The position numbers and the translations under genes are program-made. The notes below the pieces were generated by a model that saw only the letters and a list, made by a program, of their open reading frames with translations, did no database searches and was not told the DNA's origin. Source: Rhodoferax bucti (GTDB taxonomy: Bacteria > Pseudomonadota > Gammaproteobacteria > Burkholderiales > Burkholderiaceae_C). From it: a stretch of 64,000 nucleotides of DNA. Where the stretch lies: contig NZ_VAHD01000003.1 of the NCBI RefSeq assembly GCF_005876985.1, positions 124,001-188,000 on the forward strand. Reading direction: 5' to 3'. Within the stretch, counting starts at the first letter, position 1. Each line of letters starts with the position of its first letter. Shown here piece by piece: positions 33,918 through 48,244 of this stretch.

Positions 33918-35083
33918 CAGTGTTTCACGTCCAGGGTAATTTCGGTGAAGGAGGCTTCGTCATCCTCCTCCGGTACCGCAGCCGCCTTGGCGGTGCGGCT
34001 GAAGTCGTTTTGCAGGCGCCACATCAGGTTAGTGGGCGAGTCGGCGTGGGCCAAGCCTTCTTTGCGGTCCACCAGGCCGTCTTTGATCAGGCGAGCAATG
34101 TCGTGCTCAAAGGTTTGCGAGCCCTCTGCCATGGACTGCTCCATGGACTCCCGGATGCCGGAGAAGTCGCCTTTTTCAATCAGCTCGGCGGTCAGCTTCG
34201 TGTTGAGCAGCACCTCGGCCGCCGGTGTGCGCAAGCCCGAGGTCGTGCGCAACAGGCGTTGCGAGACGATGGCACGCAGTGCAGCGGCCAGGTCACCGAG
34301 CATGGTGGGGCGCACCTCTACCGGATAAAAACTCAAAATCCGGTTCAACGCCTGGTAGCTGTTGTTGGCGTGCATGGTGGCCAGGCAGAGGTGCCCGGAT
34401 TGGGCGTAGGCAATGGCTGCCGACATGGTTTCCTGGTCGCGGATTTCGCCGATCAGAATCACATCCGGAGCCTGGCGCAGGGCGTTCTTGAGGGCAATAT
34501 GCAGGGACTCGGTGTCGGTCCCTACCTCACGCTGGTTGACGACCGAGCGCTTGTTTTTGAACAAGAATTCCACCGGGTCCTCGATGGTCAGGATGTGCCC
34601 GGAGATGTTTTCATTGCGGTAGTCCAGCATGGACGCCAGCGTGGTGCTCTTGCCCGCGCCGGTGGCCCCCACCATCAGGATCAGACCACGCTTCTCCATG
34701 ATCAGGTCTGAGAGCACCTCCGGCAACTGCAGGCTGTTGAGCGGCGGCACATCCACGCTGATGTAGCGAATCACCGCTGCAATCGTGCCCCGCTGGCGCA
34801 TGGCGCTCACCCGGAAGCGGCCCACACCCGCCAAGGGAAAGCCGATGTTGAGTTCCCCGGTCTGCTCCAGCTCCTCCAAGTGGCGCGGGGTCAGCACCTC
34901 GGCCAGCAGGTTTTTGGGAGCGTCAGACGGCAGCACCTGGCTGTTGATCGGCACACACTGGCCATTGATTTTGATCAGCGCCGGCGCGTGTGCGGACAGG
35001 TACACATCGGAGGCCTTCTTCTCGCTCATCAAGCGAAGAATGCGCTCCATCGTGCCGGATGCTTGGGGTGTGGTCGTCGCCAT
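33917..35083 (-). CDS. pilU: Type IV pilus retraction-type ATPase PilU
   Basis: 388 residues of the secretion-superfamily hexameric ATPases. [20 protein letters not shown] near residue 137 is Walker [13 protein letters not shown] follows as the Asp box, [20 protein letters not shown] near 207 is Walker B, and [20 protein letters not shown] the His box. The YRN after Walker A, TQREVGxD-like VNQREVGTD and the extended acidic C-terminus fit PilU rather than PilT. PilU assists PilT-driven pilus retraction. It lies oddly inside a lysine-pathway operon, between dapD and dapE, with one base of overlap to dapE. Confidence 0.9.
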   Translation of the reverse strand: MATTTPQASGTMERILRLMSEKKASDVYLSAHAPALIKINGQCVPINSQVLPSDAPKNLLAEVLTPRHLEELEQTGELNIGFPLAGVGRFRVSAMRQRGTIAAVIRYISVDVPPLNSLQLPEVLSDLIMEKRGLILMVGATGAGKSTTLASMLDYRNENISGHILTIEDPVEFLFKNKRSVVNQREVGTDTESLHIALKNALRQAPDVILIGEIRDQETMSAAIAYAQSGHLCLATMHANNSYQALNRILSFYPVEVRPTMLGDLAAALRAIVSQRLLRTTSGLRTPAAEVLLNTKLTAELIEKGDFSGIRESMEQSMAEGSQTFEHDIARLIKDGLVDRKEGLAHADSPTNLMWRLQNDFSRTAKAAAVPEEDDEASFTEITLDVKH

Positions 35084-35107
35084 GGCTGCCTCCCGGGGGT
35101 GCCGTGC

Positions 35108-35932
35108 TTAGTCGCGCAGCAGGTCGTTCAAGCTGGTGGTCGAGCGCGTCTTGGCGTCCACCTTCTTGACGATGATGGCAGCGTACATGCTGTATTTGCC
35201 ATCGCCCTTGGGCAGGCTGCCGCTCACCACCACCGAGCCGGCCGGCACGCGGCCGTAGCTCACGGTGTCGGTCGCGCGGTCATAAATCGGGGTGCTCTGG
35301 CCGATGTACACGCCCATGGAGATGACCGAGTTCTCTTCCACGATCACGCCTTCAACCACTTCGGAGCGCGCGCCCACAAAGCAGTTGTCTTCAATGATGG
35401 TGGGGCCTGCTTGCATGGGTTCCAGCACACCGCCAATGCCTACGCCGCCGGACAAGTGCACATGCTTGCCGATTTGTGCGCAGGAGCCCACGGTGGCCCA
35501 AGTGTCGACCATGGTGCCTTCGTCCACGAAGGAGCCGATGTTGCAGTAAGACGGCATCAGGATCACGCCCTTTCCCTGGAAGCTGCCGCGACGCGCCACA
35601 GCGGGCGGCACCACGCGCACACCGGTGGCCTTCAGGGCTTCGGCGCTCATGCCGGCAAACTTGGTGGGCACCTTGTCGTAAAAGCCCAGGTCGCCGGACT
35701 GGATGATTTCGTTGTCCTTCAGGCGGAAGCTCAGCAGCACGGCCTTCTTGATCCACTGGTGGGTCGTCCACTGGCCCACGCCTTCACGGGTTGCCACGCG
35801 CAGGCGGCCGGCGTCCAGTTCGTTGAGCACATGTTCCACGGCATCACACACTTCGGCGGAGGCTGAGGCGACGGAGATGTTGGCGCGGTCTTCCCACGCG
35901 GCTTCGATCACAGTTTGCAGTTGTTGGCTCAT
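35108..35932 (-). CDS. dapD: Tetrahydrodipicolinate N-succinyltransferase
   Basis: DapD (274 residues, the standard size) transfers succinyl from succinyl-CoA to tetrahydrodipicolinate in the diaminopimelate pathway. An N-terminal helical domain precedes the left-handed beta-helix, visible as hexapeptide-repeat strings ([20 protein letters not shown] near residue 125, [20 protein letters not shown] near 155, [20 protein letters not shown]). It is a cytosolic trimer in the family. It lies 24 bases upstream of pilU and 48 downstream of dapC, so one transcript is likely. Confidence 0.97.
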   Translation of the reverse strand: MSQQLQTVIEAAWEDRANISVASASAEVCDAVEHVLNELDAGRLRVATREGVGQWTTHQWIKKAVLLSFRLKDNEIIQSGDLGFYDKVPTKFAGMSAEALKATGVRVVPPAVARRGSFQGKGVILMPSYCNIGSFVDEGTMVDTWATVGSCAQIGKHVHLSGGVGIGGVLEPMQAGPTIIEDNCFVGARSEVVEGVIVEENSVISMGVYIGQSTPIYDRATDTVSYGRVPAGSVVVSGSLPKGDGKYSMYAAIIVKKVDAKTRSTTSLNDLLRD

Positions 35933-35980
35933 GGTTTCTTCAGGGTAGTAAGTGGGTGAATAGCGGGGTGGGGCAGCGCT

Positions 35981-37192
35981 TTACGCGTTGCGACCTTTGA
36001 CAAATTGAACGATGCGCTGCACGGCTTCCAGGCATTCGTCGGTTTCGGCGACCAAGGCCATGCGAATGCGGCCGGCACCGGGGTTGTGGCCGTGGGCTTC
36101 GCGTGCCAGATAGCTGCCGGGTAGCACCGTCACATTGTATTGAGCGAGCAGGTCGCGGGCGAACTCCGTGTCGCTGCCTTGAATATCCGCCCACAAGTAA
36201 AAGCCGGCATCTGGCAGGGTGACATCCATCACCTCGGCCAACAGGGGGGTGACCTGCGCAAATTTGGTGCGGTACTTGGCGCGGTTATCCACTACGTGGA
36301 CCTCGTCATCCCACGCCGCGATGCTGGCAGCCTGCACCACCGGGCTCATGGCGCTGCCGTGGTAGGTGCGGTACAGCAGAAACTGCTTGATCCAATGGGC
36401 ATCGCCGGCACAAAAGCCGCTGCGCATGCCGGGCACATTGCTGCGCTTGGACAGGCTGGTGAAGGACACCAGGTTTTTAAAGTCGGTGCGGCCCAGTTTG
36501 GCAGCGGCTTCCAGGCCGCCCAAGGGCGCTTCGTCGCGGAAGTAAATCTCGCTGTAGCACTCGTCCGAGGCAATCACGAAGCCGTGCTGGTCGCTCAATG
36601 CAAACAGCTTGTCCCACTCGGACAAGGGCATCACGGCCCCTGCCGGGTTACCCGGGGAGCACACATACATCAGCTGGGTGGCGGCCCACACGCTTTCGGG
36701 CACGCTGTCCCAGTCTTGCGCAAAGTTGCGCGCAGGCACCGAGGGCACAAAGTAAGGCTGCGCGCCACTCAGGAGGGCTGCACCTTCGTAAATTTGGTAA
36801 AACGGGTTAGGGCACACCACTTGCACGGTGCCTGCTTGCGCTGCGGGGTTGATCACCGTTTGCGCAAACGCAAACAAAGCTTCGCGGGAACCGTTGATGG
36901 GCAAGACCTGGGTGGCGACATCCAGTGCCAGACCGTAGCGGCGCTGGACCCAGTTCACCATGGATTGGCGCAGCTTCACATCTCCGGCCGTTGCCGGGTA
37001 ACTGGCCAAACCACTGTCGCCGGACTGGATGGCGTGGCAATACGCATCCTTGATGAGTTGGGGTGTCGGATGGCGTGGCTCGCCAATGCCCAGGCTGATG
37101 GGACTGAAAGCGGGGTTGGGCACCACACCGGCAAACAACTGGCGCAGGCGCTCAAACGGGTACGCCTGCAGGCGTGACAAATTCGGGTTCAT
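35981..37192 (-). CDS. dapC: Succinyldiaminopimelate transaminase
   Basis: DapC (403 residues) is a class I/II aminotransferase using PLP and glutamate to aminate N-succinyl-2-amino-6-ketopimelate. The N-terminus LSRLQAYPFERLRQLFAGVV and ISLGIGEPRHPTPQLIKDAY fit the proteobacterial DapC group. The PLP lysine lies in SFTSLSKRSNVPGMRSGF near residue 240, and the Asp of FVIASDECYSEIYF near 205 contacts the cofactor. It is the first gene of the minus-strand dapC-dapD-pilU-dapE-prmB series. Confidence 0.94.
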   Translation of the reverse strand: MNPNLSRLQAYPFERLRQLFAGVVPNPAFSPISLGIGEPRHPTPQLIKDAYCHAIQSGDSGLASYPATAGDVKLRQSMVNWVQRRYGLALDVATQVLPINGSREALFAFAQTVINPAAQAGTVQVVCPNPFYQIYEGAALLSGAQPYFVPSVPARNFAQDWDSVPESVWAATQLMYVCSPGNPAGAVMPLSEWDKLFALSDQHGFVIASDECYSEIYFRDEAPLGGLEAAAKLGRTDFKNLVSFTSLSKRSNVPGMRSGFCAGDAHWIKQFLLYRTYHGSAMSPVVQAASIAAWDDEVHVVDNRAKYRTKFAQVTPLLAEVMDVTLPDAGFYLWADIQGSDTEFARDLLAQYNVTVLPGSYLAREAHGHNPGAGRIRMALVAETDECLEAVQRIVQFVKGRNA

Positions 37193-37277
37193 GGGGAGGC
37201 ATTATCCCTGAGTCGTCGTTAAACTCAGGGGTCCGCGGCCCCCAGGGGCTGCACCGCTTGTTTATCAGGAGTCCTCC

Positions 37278-37649
37278 ATGTCAGCAGCTGCGCCCCAAGG
37301 CGATTCCCCGCAATACCTGAATATCGCCGGCGCCTTGGAGCAGATTGGGGACGAAGGCGCTCTGCGCGAAATGCTGCCCATGGTGTTGGACTCCTTGCAG
37401 CGCGATGTGCCGGCCATTGCCAACCTGTTGGCCCAAGGGGATGTGACCGGTGCCAACCACCTGCTGCACCCGCTCAAAGGCTTTATTCCCATTTTTTGCA
37501 CTCCGGACTTGTACGCCCGGGTGTCTGAGGTGGAGCAGATGAGCAAAAAGGGGGACGCCCCCACGGTAGGTGCCGCCTATGCCTTGCTGGCGCCTGAGTT
37601 GAGGGTGTTTGAGGCCGAGGTGGCCCGCTACCTGGGCGCGCCGGCCTGA
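37278..37649 (+). CDS. Stand-alone Hpt (histidine phosphotransfer) protein
   Basis: 123 residues forming one predicted four-helix Hpt domain. ANHLLHPLKGFIPIFC near residue 58 contains the phospho-accepting His in the HxLKG context, and the preceding REMLPMVLDSLQRDVPAIAN is the typical first long helix. Hpt proteins relay phosphate between hybrid kinases and response regulators. There is no kinase nearby, but a lone receiver protein starts nine bases downstream, suggesting they are partners (inference). Confidence 0.85.
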   Translation: MSAAAPQGDSPQYLNIAGALEQIGDEGALREMLPMVLDSLQRDVPAIANLLAQGDVTGANHLLHPLKGFIPIFCTPDLYARVSEVEQMSKKGDAPTVGAAYALLAPELRVFEAEVARYLGAPA

Positions 37650-37658
37650 CGGTTCTGC

Positions 37659-38045
37659 ATGGGGCTGTTGCAAACCCGCGTCTTCGTGGTGGAAGACGAC
37701 AAGACCATGCAGGCATTCGTGATGGCCTGTTTGCGTCGATTGGGTATCCAGGACATTTTTGCCTTTGCCGATGGGTCTTCCGCACTGGCCCGCATGGTGG
37801 AGTTGCGCCCCGATATCGTGATTACCGATGTGCACATGCAACCCATGGGTGGCGTGGAGCTGGTGGAGACCTTGCGGGGCCACGGCAACTCCCTGGTGTC
37901 GCGAACACCGGTGATTTTTTTGACGGCAGATGCCAGTTCCGCCACCGTGTCTCAAGTCGTTTTGCTCGGGGTGCAGGGCTACATCGTGAAGCCCCCGAAC
38001 TGGCAGACCTTGGGCCAAAAAATCGAGGCGGCGCTCGGCACTTAG
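37659..38045 (+). CDS. Single-domain response regulator (CheY-like)
   Basis: 128 residues, a receiver domain without an output domain. VFVVEDDKTMQAF gives the acidic pocket, PDIVITDVHMQPMGG near residue 50 the phospho-accepting Asp, PVIFLTAD near 85 the Thr, and GYIVKPPN near 105 the Lys-Pro. It presumably passes phosphate to or from the Hpt protein encoded upstream, or acts by protein contact as CheY does. The upstream kinase is unknown. Confidence 0.9.
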   Translation: MGLLQTRVFVVEDDKTMQAFVMACLRRLGIQDIFAFADGSSALARMVELRPDIVITDVHMQPMGGVELVETLRGHGNSLVSRTPVIFLTADASSATVSQVVLLGVQGYIVKPPNWQTLGQKIEAALGT

Positions 38046-38168
38046 CGTCTCTCAGGGGTTGCGCAGGGAGGGCCGGGGGTGCACGGTATGATTCCCCGCT
38101 GTCGCAGTGCCGCTCCAGAGGGGCAAACTTCAATAAAATCAACTACTTAGCTTCGTCTACGTTTTCCT

Positions 38169-41100
38169 GTGCGTCTTAACTCCATCAAGCTCTCCGGCTT
38201 CAAGTCCTTTGCCGAACCCACCAACTTCCTGCTGCCCGGTCAGCTGGTCGGCGTGGTGGGGCCGAACGGGTGCGGCAAATCCAACATCATGGATGCAGTG
38301 CGCTGGGTGTTGGGCGAAAGCAAAGCCAGCGAGTTGCGCGGCGAGTCCATGCAGGACGTGATTTTTAACGGCACCACCACCCGCAAGCCCGCCAGCCGTA
38401 GCAGTGTGGAGTTGGTGTTTGACAATGCAGACCACCGCGCCGGCGGGCAGTGGGGCCAGTTTGGCGAAATCGCGGTCAAGCGAGTGCTGACCCGCGACGG
38501 CACCAGCAGCTACTTCATCAACAACCAACCGGTACGCCGCCGCGACGTGCAGGACGTGTTTCTGGGCACCGGCCTCGGCCCCCGGGCCTACGCCATCATC
38601 GGGCAGGGCACCATTTCCCGCATCATCGAATCCAAGCCGGAAGAGTTGCGCTTGTTTCTCGAAGAAGCCGCGGGCGTCTCCAAATACAAAGAGCGCCGCC
38701 GCGAAACCGAAAACCGTCTTTCGGACACCCGCGAAAACCTTACCCGCGTGGAAGACATCCTGCGTGAGCTGGGCACCAACCTGGAGCGCTTGGAGAAGCA
38801 AGCCGAGGTCGCGCAGAAGTACAACGCCCTGCAAGCCGAAGTCACGCTGAAACAACACCAGCAATGGTTCTTGAAGCGCGCCGAGGCACTGGCAGACCAG
38901 GCCAAAGTGCAATCCGAAGGGCTGGCCGCCGTCAATGCCCTGGAAGCGCGTATGGCGGATTTGCGCCACATCGAGGCAGATTTGGAAACTGTGCGCCAGG
39001 CGCACTACGCGGCCGGTGACCAGGTCAACCAGGCGCAGGGCCTGTTGTACGAGGCCAGCACGGACGTGGGCCGTCTGGAAGCCGAAATCCGTTTTGTGGT
39101 GGAGGGGCGCCAGCGGGTCGAGCAGCGCCTGATCACCCTGAAAGAACAAATCGCCCAGTGGGCTACCCGCAAAGACGATGCCCAGGCTGAAATAGAGCGC
39201 CTTGCCGAGCTGGCAGCCATGGGCGAAGAGCAGACCGAACTCCTGGCGGCGCAGGTGGAAGAGCAGGCCCAGCAATTGCCGGACCTCGAAGACGCCTTGG
39301 TCAAAGCCCAAAGCACTGCCAATGAGCAGCGCGGGCTGGTGGCGCAGGTGCAGCAGCAGATTCAGGTCTTGGCTGCCGAGCAACGCGGCATTGAGGAGCA
39401 AAGCCGGCAACTCGGCACCCGCCGTGACAGGCTGCTGGCCGACCGCAATGCCTTGTCGGCCCCGGACGAGGCGCGCTTACTCCATCTGCAAGAGCAATTG
39501 GACGTGGCACAAGAAAACAATGCAGTTGCCGAGGCCCGCTTGCAGGATTTGCAGGAGTCGGTGCCCCAGCTGGACGAGGCCCGCAAGGAGCAGCAGCTCC
39601 ATGTGAACGCAGAGTCGTCCAAGCAGGCCGATTTGTCGGCACGCCTGGAGGCGCTGAAGGCTTTGCAGGAAAAAGTCAAAACCGACGGCAAGCTGCAACC
39701 TTGGCTGGCCAAGCATGGCTTGGACCATTTGCAGGGGCTGTGGAGCCGCATCCATATCGAGCAAGGCTGGGAAAACGCACTCGAAGGCGCACTGCGCGAG
39801 CGCTTGGGGGCGCTGGAAGTCTCCCGCCTGGACATGCTGCGCGCATTTGCGGTGGATGCTCCGCCGGCCAAATTGGCGTTTTACAGCCCGTCACCCGCCT
39901 CGGCACCGGAGCGTGCGGCCGCATTCCCGCGCCTGGCCGACTTGTTGCGGGTGCACGATGCTGGGCAAAAGGCAGTGCTCACGGAGTGGCTGCAGGGCTG
40001 CTACACCGCCTCCAGTTTTGAAGACGCCTTGGCCCAGCGCGACAAGTTGCAGGCCGGGGAGAGCATTTACGTCAAAAGTGGGCATGTGGTCACCGCCCAC
40101 AGTGTGAGCTTTTATGCCCAGGACTCCGAGCAGGCCGGTTTGCTGGCGCGTGCCCAGGAAATTGAAAACCTGGAAAAGCAACTGCGTGCCCAGGTTCTGA
40201 TTGCTGACGAATCCCGTGTGGCGCTGAGCCGCGCGGAGAGCTCCTATGCTGAGAGTGCGCAACGCCTGGTGAGTGCGCGCCGTGAGGCCGCCGAGAGCCA
40301 AAGCCGTGTGCATGAGCTGCAGGTGGAAACGCTGCGCTTGTCGCAAATGCTGGAGCAAATGCGTGCACGCAGCGCCCAGATTGAGGCCGACATGGCCGAG
40401 GTGGATACCCAACTGGACGACCTGCAGGAGCGCCGCGTAGAGGCCGAGGCCCGCTTCGAGTCGCTGGACATGCAGCTGGCAGACAGCCAGGAGCGCCATG
40501 CCCAGCTGGACGAGCGGGTGATCGAGGTGCAAAACAAGCTCAGCCAATGCCGTGAGCAGCAACGCAGCCTGGAGCGCCAGGCCCAGGAGGCCGTGTTTGC
40601 CCAGCGCAGTTTGCAGGCTCGCAATGCGGAGTTGGCCCGGTCGATTGAAACTGCCATTCAGCAAAATCAAAGCATTCAGGCTGAAGAGCAGCGCGCCCAG
40701 GACGAGTTGACCCGGCTCACCGACGCTGCGGCGCAAGCGGGTTTGCAAAATGCCTTGGCGTTGAAGCTGGAGCGTGAACAGGCTTTGGGGGCCAAGCGCA
40801 GCGAGTACGACGACTTGACTGCCAAGCTGCGCGCCAGCGATGAACGCCGCTTGCAACTGGAGCGTGAGCTCGATCCGCTCCGCCAGCGCATCACCGAGTT
40901 TCAGCTGAAAGAACAAGCCGCCCGCCTCGGATTTGAGCAGTTTGAAGCCCAACTTGCCGATGCCCAAGCGGACTTGGCCGCCATTGAGCAAAGCATCAAA
41001 GACGGCAATGTGCGCCTGTTCGGCATGCAGGGCGATATCGACCGTTTGAACCGCGAGATCGCCGCGCTGGGCGCCGTGAACTTGGCGGCATTGGAAGAGC

Positions 41101-41684
41101 TGACTGCGGCTCGTGAGCGCAAGCAATTCCTGGACATGCAAAACGTGGACCTGACCCAGGCCATGAACACGCTGGAAGACGCCATCCGCAAGATTGATGC
41201 AGAAACCCGCGAGCTGTTGTCCGGCACCTTTGACCAGGTGAATGCGCATTTCGGCCGCATGTTCCCTGAGCTGTTCGGCGGCGGCAATGCGCGCTTGGTG
41301 ATCACGGGGGATGAAATTCTGGACTCCGGCGTGCAAGTGATTGCGCAGCCGCCAGGCAAGAAGAACCAGACCATCCACTTGCTTTCGGGCGGCGAAAAAG
41401 CGCTCACCGCGATTGCCTTGGTGTTTGCCATCTTCCAGCTCAACCCCGCGCCATTTTGTTTGCTCGATGAGGTGGATGCGCCGCTGGACGACGCCAACAC
41501 CGAGCGCTATGCCAAATTGGTGGCCAGCATGAGCAAGGGAACCCAGTTCCTGTTTATCAGTCACAACAAGATCGCCATGGAAATGGCAGAACAATTGATC
41601 GGTGTCACCATGCAAGAGCAGGGCGTGTCGCGCATCGTGGCGGTGGACATGGAGTCCGCCGTCAGCCTGGCCGAACTCGCCTGA
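38169..41684 (+). CDS. smc: Chromosome segregation ATPase SMC
   Basis: 1171 residues with full SMC architecture. KLSGFKSFAEPTNF and GVVGPNGCGKSNIMDAVRWV near residue 30 form the N-terminal Walker A head; long coiled coils follow (residues ~165-500 and ~680-1010); the hinge (~510-660) contains HGLDHLQGLWSRIHI and FAVDAPPAKLAFYSP; the C-terminal head has LLSGGEKALTAIALVFAIFQ near 1075 and FCLLDEVDAPLDDANTERYA as Walker B. SMC with ScpA and ScpB organises sister chromosomes. It starts at GTG 38169. TAAAAT at about 38134-38139 is a candidate -10 box in the 123-base gap upstream. zipA and ligA follow closely. Confidence 0.97.
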   Translation: MRLNSIKLSGFKSFAEPTNFLLPGQLVGVVGPNGCGKSNIMDAVRWVLGESKASELRGESMQDVIFNGTTTRKPASRSSVELVFDNADHRAGGQWGQFGEIAVKRVLTRDGTSSYFINNQPVRRRDVQDVFLGTGLGPRAYAIIGQGTISRIIESKPEELRLFLEEAAGVSKYKERRRETENRLSDTRENLTRVEDILRELGTNLERLEKQAEVAQKYNALQAEVTLKQHQQWFLKRAEALADQAKVQSEGLAAVNALEARMADLRHIEADLETVRQAHYAAGDQVNQAQGLLYEASTDVGRLEAEIRFVVEGRQRVEQRLITLKEQIAQWATRKDDAQAEIERLAELAAMGEEQTELLAAQVEEQAQQLPDLEDALVKAQSTANEQRGLVAQVQQQIQVLAAEQRGIEEQSRQLGTRRDRLLADRNALSAPDEARLLHLQEQLDVAQENNAVAEARLQDLQESVPQLDEARKEQQLHVNAESSKQADLSARLEALKALQEKVKTDGKLQPWLAKHGLDHLQGLWSRIHIEQGWENALEGALRERLGALEVSRLDMLRAFAVDAPPAKLAFYSPSPASAPERAAAFPRLADLLRVHDAGQKAVLTEWLQGCYTASSFEDALAQRDKLQAGESIYVKSGHVVTAHSVSFYAQDSEQAGLLARAQEIENLEKQLRAQVLIADESRVALSRAESSYAESAQRLVSARREAAESQSRVHELQVETLRLSQMLEQMRARSAQIEADMAEVDTQLDDLQERRVEAEARFESLDMQLADSQERHAQLDERVIEVQNKLSQCREQQRSLERQAQEAVFAQRSLQARNAELARSIETAIQQNQSIQAEEQRAQDELTRLTDAAAQAGLQNALALKLEREQALGAKRSEYDDLTAKLRASDERRLQLERELDPLRQRITEFQLKEQAARLGFEQFEAQLADAQADLAAIEQSIKDGNVRLFGMQGDIDRLNREIAALGAVNLAALEELTAARERKQFLDMQNVDLTQAMNTLEDAIRKIDAETRELLSGTFDQVNAHFGRMFPELFGGGNARLVITGDEILDSGVQVIAQPPGKKNQTIHLLSGGEKALTAIALVFAIFQLNPAPFCLLDEVDAPLDDANTERYAKLVASMSKGTQFLFISHNKIAMEMAEQLIGVTMQEQGVSRIVAVDMESAVSLAELA

Positions 41685-41706
41685 ACACCGCACAAGCAAA
41701 ACCAAC

Positions 41707-45367
<3,661 letters not shown>

Positions 45368-45386
45368 GGCTTGGGGCAGGCAGCCC

Positions 45387-45632
45387 TCAGGTGATTTTGA
45401 ACACGGTGAGGACGCGCTTGCCGCCTGCCTTGCGCTCGTACGCAGCCCATTGCTTGATGCCTTTGACCAGCACCTGGTTGCTCACGTCTTTCACAGGCTT
45501 TTTGGCGCTCAACTGCGCAGTCACCCAGTCTTGAATGTGGGGCAAGGTCTCAAACTGCTGGCCGGTGGGAATCAGCAGTTCTTTGCCGGCCACCATGCCG
45601 GCCGCAGTCACGGTAATTTCGGTAGCGGGCAT
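45387..45632 (-). CDS. Small conserved-looking protein downstream of glnD
   Basis: 81 residues, not recognised. It begins MPATEITVTAAGMVAGKELL and includes LPHIQDWVTAQLSAKKPVKD and KGIKQWAAYERKAGGKRVLT, a small mixed alpha/beta protein without membrane spans. It starts five bases after the glnD stop, so it is probably the last gene of the map-glnD transcript. Codon use matches its neighbours, supporting a real gene. No function is proposed. Confidence 0.7.
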   Translation of the reverse strand: MPATEITVTAAGMVAGKELLIPTGQQFETLPHIQDWVTAQLSAKKPVKDVSNQVLVKGIKQWAAYERKAGGKRVLTVFKIT

Positions 45633-45637
45633 GGCGG

Positions 45638-48235
45638 TCAGGACGCGAGGGCGTCCAATATTTCGGTTTCGATGTCGATTTGCGCCCGGTTGTGTTGCAA
45701 TTGCGCCCCGTGGATCAGAAAGGTGTCTTCCACCCGCTCGCCCAAGGTGGCAACTTTGGCGAGTTGCACCACGATCTGGTGGCGCGCCAGCACCCGGGCG
45801 ATGCTGTAGAGCAAGCCCAAACGGTCACTGGCCGAAATATTGAGCAACCAGCGCTGCGCTTTTTCATCGGGCTTGAGCGAAACACGCGGCGCAATCGGAA
45901 AGCTCTTCACCCGGCGCGACACCCGGCCCCGGCTCGGGGCGGGCAGCGGGCCTGCTTCGGCAATGGCTTGTGCCAGTCCGTTTTCCAGCAGGCTGGTGAT
46001 TTCGCGGTAGTGCTCGTCCATGTCGGCCGTGGTGACCACCTGAAAGGTGTCCAGCGCATAGCCTTGCTTGGTGGTGTGGATGCGTGCGTCCAGAATGCTG
46101 AAGCCGCCCTGGTCAAAGTAGCCGCAGATGCGGGCAAACAGGTCCGGCTGGTCCTGGGTGTAGACCAGCACTTGCAAGCCTTCACCGACCGGGGAGCGCC
46201 GTGCCCGCACAATGGGTTGCTCGGTACCCACCAGGCGGGAGAGTTGCTTGGTGTGCCAGGCGATATCTCCGGCATCGTGGCGCATGAAGTAGCCCACATC
46301 CAGCGTGTCCCACAAAGGTTTGTGCGCCTCAAAGGGCAGGGCATAAAGTGCGATCATGACCAGCGCTTCGCGCTTGCGCAGTTCCACCTCCGCATCGGTA
46401 TCCGGTGCGCGTCCGCCCAGCGCGCGTGCGGTGTACTTGTAAAGGTCTTCCAGCAGCTTGCCTTTCCAGGCATTCCACACCTTGGGGCTGGTTCCGCGGA
46501 TGTCGGACACGGTGAGCAGGTAGAGCGCGGTGAGGTAACGCTCATTGCCCACACGCTGTGCGAATGCGCGGATCACATCGGGGTCGGACAAGTCAGACTT
46601 CTGTGCGATGCGGCTCATGGTCAGGTGTTCGCCCACCAGAAACTCAATCAGCTTGGTATCCTCCACCGGCACGCCGTGGTCTTTACAGAAGCGGCGTGCT
46701 TCCACAATGCCCAGTTCGGAGTGGTCTCCGCCCCGGCCTTTGGCGATGTCATGGAACAAGGCGGCGATGTACAAAATCCACGGCTTGTCCCAGCCGGAAG
46801 CGAGTTGTGAGCAAAACGGGTACTCGTGGGCGTGCTCCACCATGAAGAAGCGGCGCGCATTGCGCAGCACCATCAGGATGTGCTGGTCCACGGTGTACAC
46901 ATGGAACAGGTCGTGCTGCATCTGCCCCACGATTTTGCGGAACACCCACAAGTAGCGGCCCAGCACCGAGGTCTGGTTCATCAGCCGCATGGCGTGGGTG
47001 ATGCCGTCGGGCGCCTGCATGATCTTCAGGAAGGTGGCGCGGTTGACCGGATCGCGCCGGTAGCTGGCATTCATCAGATCACGGGCGTTGTAAAGCGCGC
47101 GCAAGGTGCGGGCCGACAGGCCTTTGACGCCCACCGTGGTCTGGTAGACCAGAAAGGTTTCCAGAATCGCGTGCGGGTTGCGGCGGTACAGGTCGTCGCT
47201 CGCCACATCGATCATGCCGGCTTTGTCGTTGAAGTGGTCATTGATGCGCCGTGGCGCATGGGTGGAGGGGTTGAGCCGCTCCTCAATATTCATCAACAAA
47301 ATCTGGTTGAGCTGCGTCACGGCCTTGGCTGCCCAGTAGTAGCGCTTCATGAGCGCTTCACTGGCCCGCACCAACTGCTTGCGGTCGCCTTCCGGCGCGC
47401 TGGCCGTGTAGCCGAAGGACTCGGCCACACTGGTTTGCAAGTCGAAAATCAGCCGGTCTTCACGCCGCTTGGCCACAAAGTGCAGTTTGGCGCGTATGAG
47501 CAGCAGCAGCGCTTCGTTGCGCTCAATTTGCTTCACTTCGAATTCCGTGGCCAAGCCTCCCCGGGCCAGATCCGCCCAGTTGTCGCCATAGCCGGCCGCC
47601 TTGGCGACCCACAAAATCACCTGCAAATCACGCAGCCCGCCGGGAGACTCTTTACAGTTGGGCTCCAGGGAGTAGGGTGTGTCTTCAAACTTGGTGTGGC
47701 GCTGGCGCAGCTCCAAGGTCTTGGCCACAAAAAAGGCTTTGGGGTCCAGTGCCCGGGTGAACGCAGCCTTGAACTCTTGCACCAGTGCGGCGTTGCCGGT
47801 GATGCGACGGCACTCCAGCAGCGCGGTTTGCACGGTGACGTCCTTGTCGGCTTCGGACAAGCAGTCCGACACCGTGCGCACGCTGGAGCCGATTTCCAGA
47901 CCCACATCCCAGCAGTTACCGATAAACACTTCAATGCGCTTCTTCAGCACACTGTCGGTCTCTGCAGAGTAGCCATCCGGCAGCAAGACCAGCACATCCA
48001 CATCCGAGTGCGGAAACAGCTCAGCGCGGCCATAGCCGCCCACAGCTAACAGCGCATGGGGCTCGCCCAAGCCTGCGCCCTCCCAGAGCTTGCGCAGTAC
48101 GTCATCGGTGAGATCTGCCATTTGCAGCAGCACCTTGCGCACCAGCCGCGCAGTGGCTTTGGGGGAGGCGACGTGTTCCAGCAGCCGGGCTTTGCGTGCC
48201 CGGTAGTCGGTGCGCAGGGCTTGCAGCTCGGTCAT
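45638..48235 (-). CDS. glnD: Bifunctional PII uridylyltransferase / uridylyl-removing enzyme
   Basis: GlnD (865 residues) senses glutamine and uridylylates or deuridylylates PII proteins. The nucleotidyltransferase domain shows [20 protein letters not shown] near residue 64 (GG..S-D-x-D); the HD hydrolase domain has [20 protein letters not shown] near 490; two C-terminal ACT domains (from ~685 and ~795) bind glutamine, ending in [20 protein letters not shown]. All domains appear intact. It lies nine bases after map, an arrangement common in proteobacteria. Confidence 0.96.
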   Translation of the reverse strand: MTELQALRTDYRARKARLLEHVASPKATARLVRKVLLQMADLTDDVLRKLWEGAGLGEPHALLAVGGYGRAELFPHSDVDVLVLLPDGYSAETDSVLKKRIEVFIGNCWDVGLEIGSSVRTVSDCLSEADKDVTVQTALLECRRITGNAALVQEFKAAFTRALDPKAFFVAKTLELRQRHTKFEDTPYSLEPNCKESPGGLRDLQVILWVAKAAGYGDNWADLARGGLATEFEVKQIERNEALLLLIRAKLHFVAKRREDRLIFDLQTSVAESFGYTASAPEGDRKQLVRASEALMKRYYWAAKAVTQLNQILLMNIEERLNPSTHAPRRINDHFNDKAGMIDVASDDLYRRNPHAILETFLVYQTTVGVKGLSARTLRALYNARDLMNASYRRDPVNRATFLKIMQAPDGITHAMRLMNQTSVLGRYLWVFRKIVGQMQHDLFHVYTVDQHILMVLRNARRFFMVEHAHEYPFCSQLASGWDKPWILYIAALFHDIAKGRGGDHSELGIVEARRFCKDHGVPVEDTKLIEFLVGEHLTMSRIAQKSDLSDPDVIRAFAQRVGNERYLTALYLLTVSDIRGTSPKVWNAWKGKLLEDLYKYTARALGGRAPDTDAEVELRKREALVMIALYALPFEAHKPLWDTLDVGYFMRHDAGDIAWHTKQLSRLVGTEQPIVRARRSPVGEGLQVLVYTQDQPDLFARICGYFDQGGFSILDARIHTTKQGYALDTFQVVTTADMDEHYREITSLLENGLAQAIAEAGPLPAPSRGRVSRRVKSFPIAPRVSLKPDEKAQRWLLNISASDRLGLLYSIARVLARHQIVVQLAKVATLGERVEDTFLIHGAQLQHNRAQIDIETEILDALAS

Positions 48236-48244
48236 GGGAGCCTG

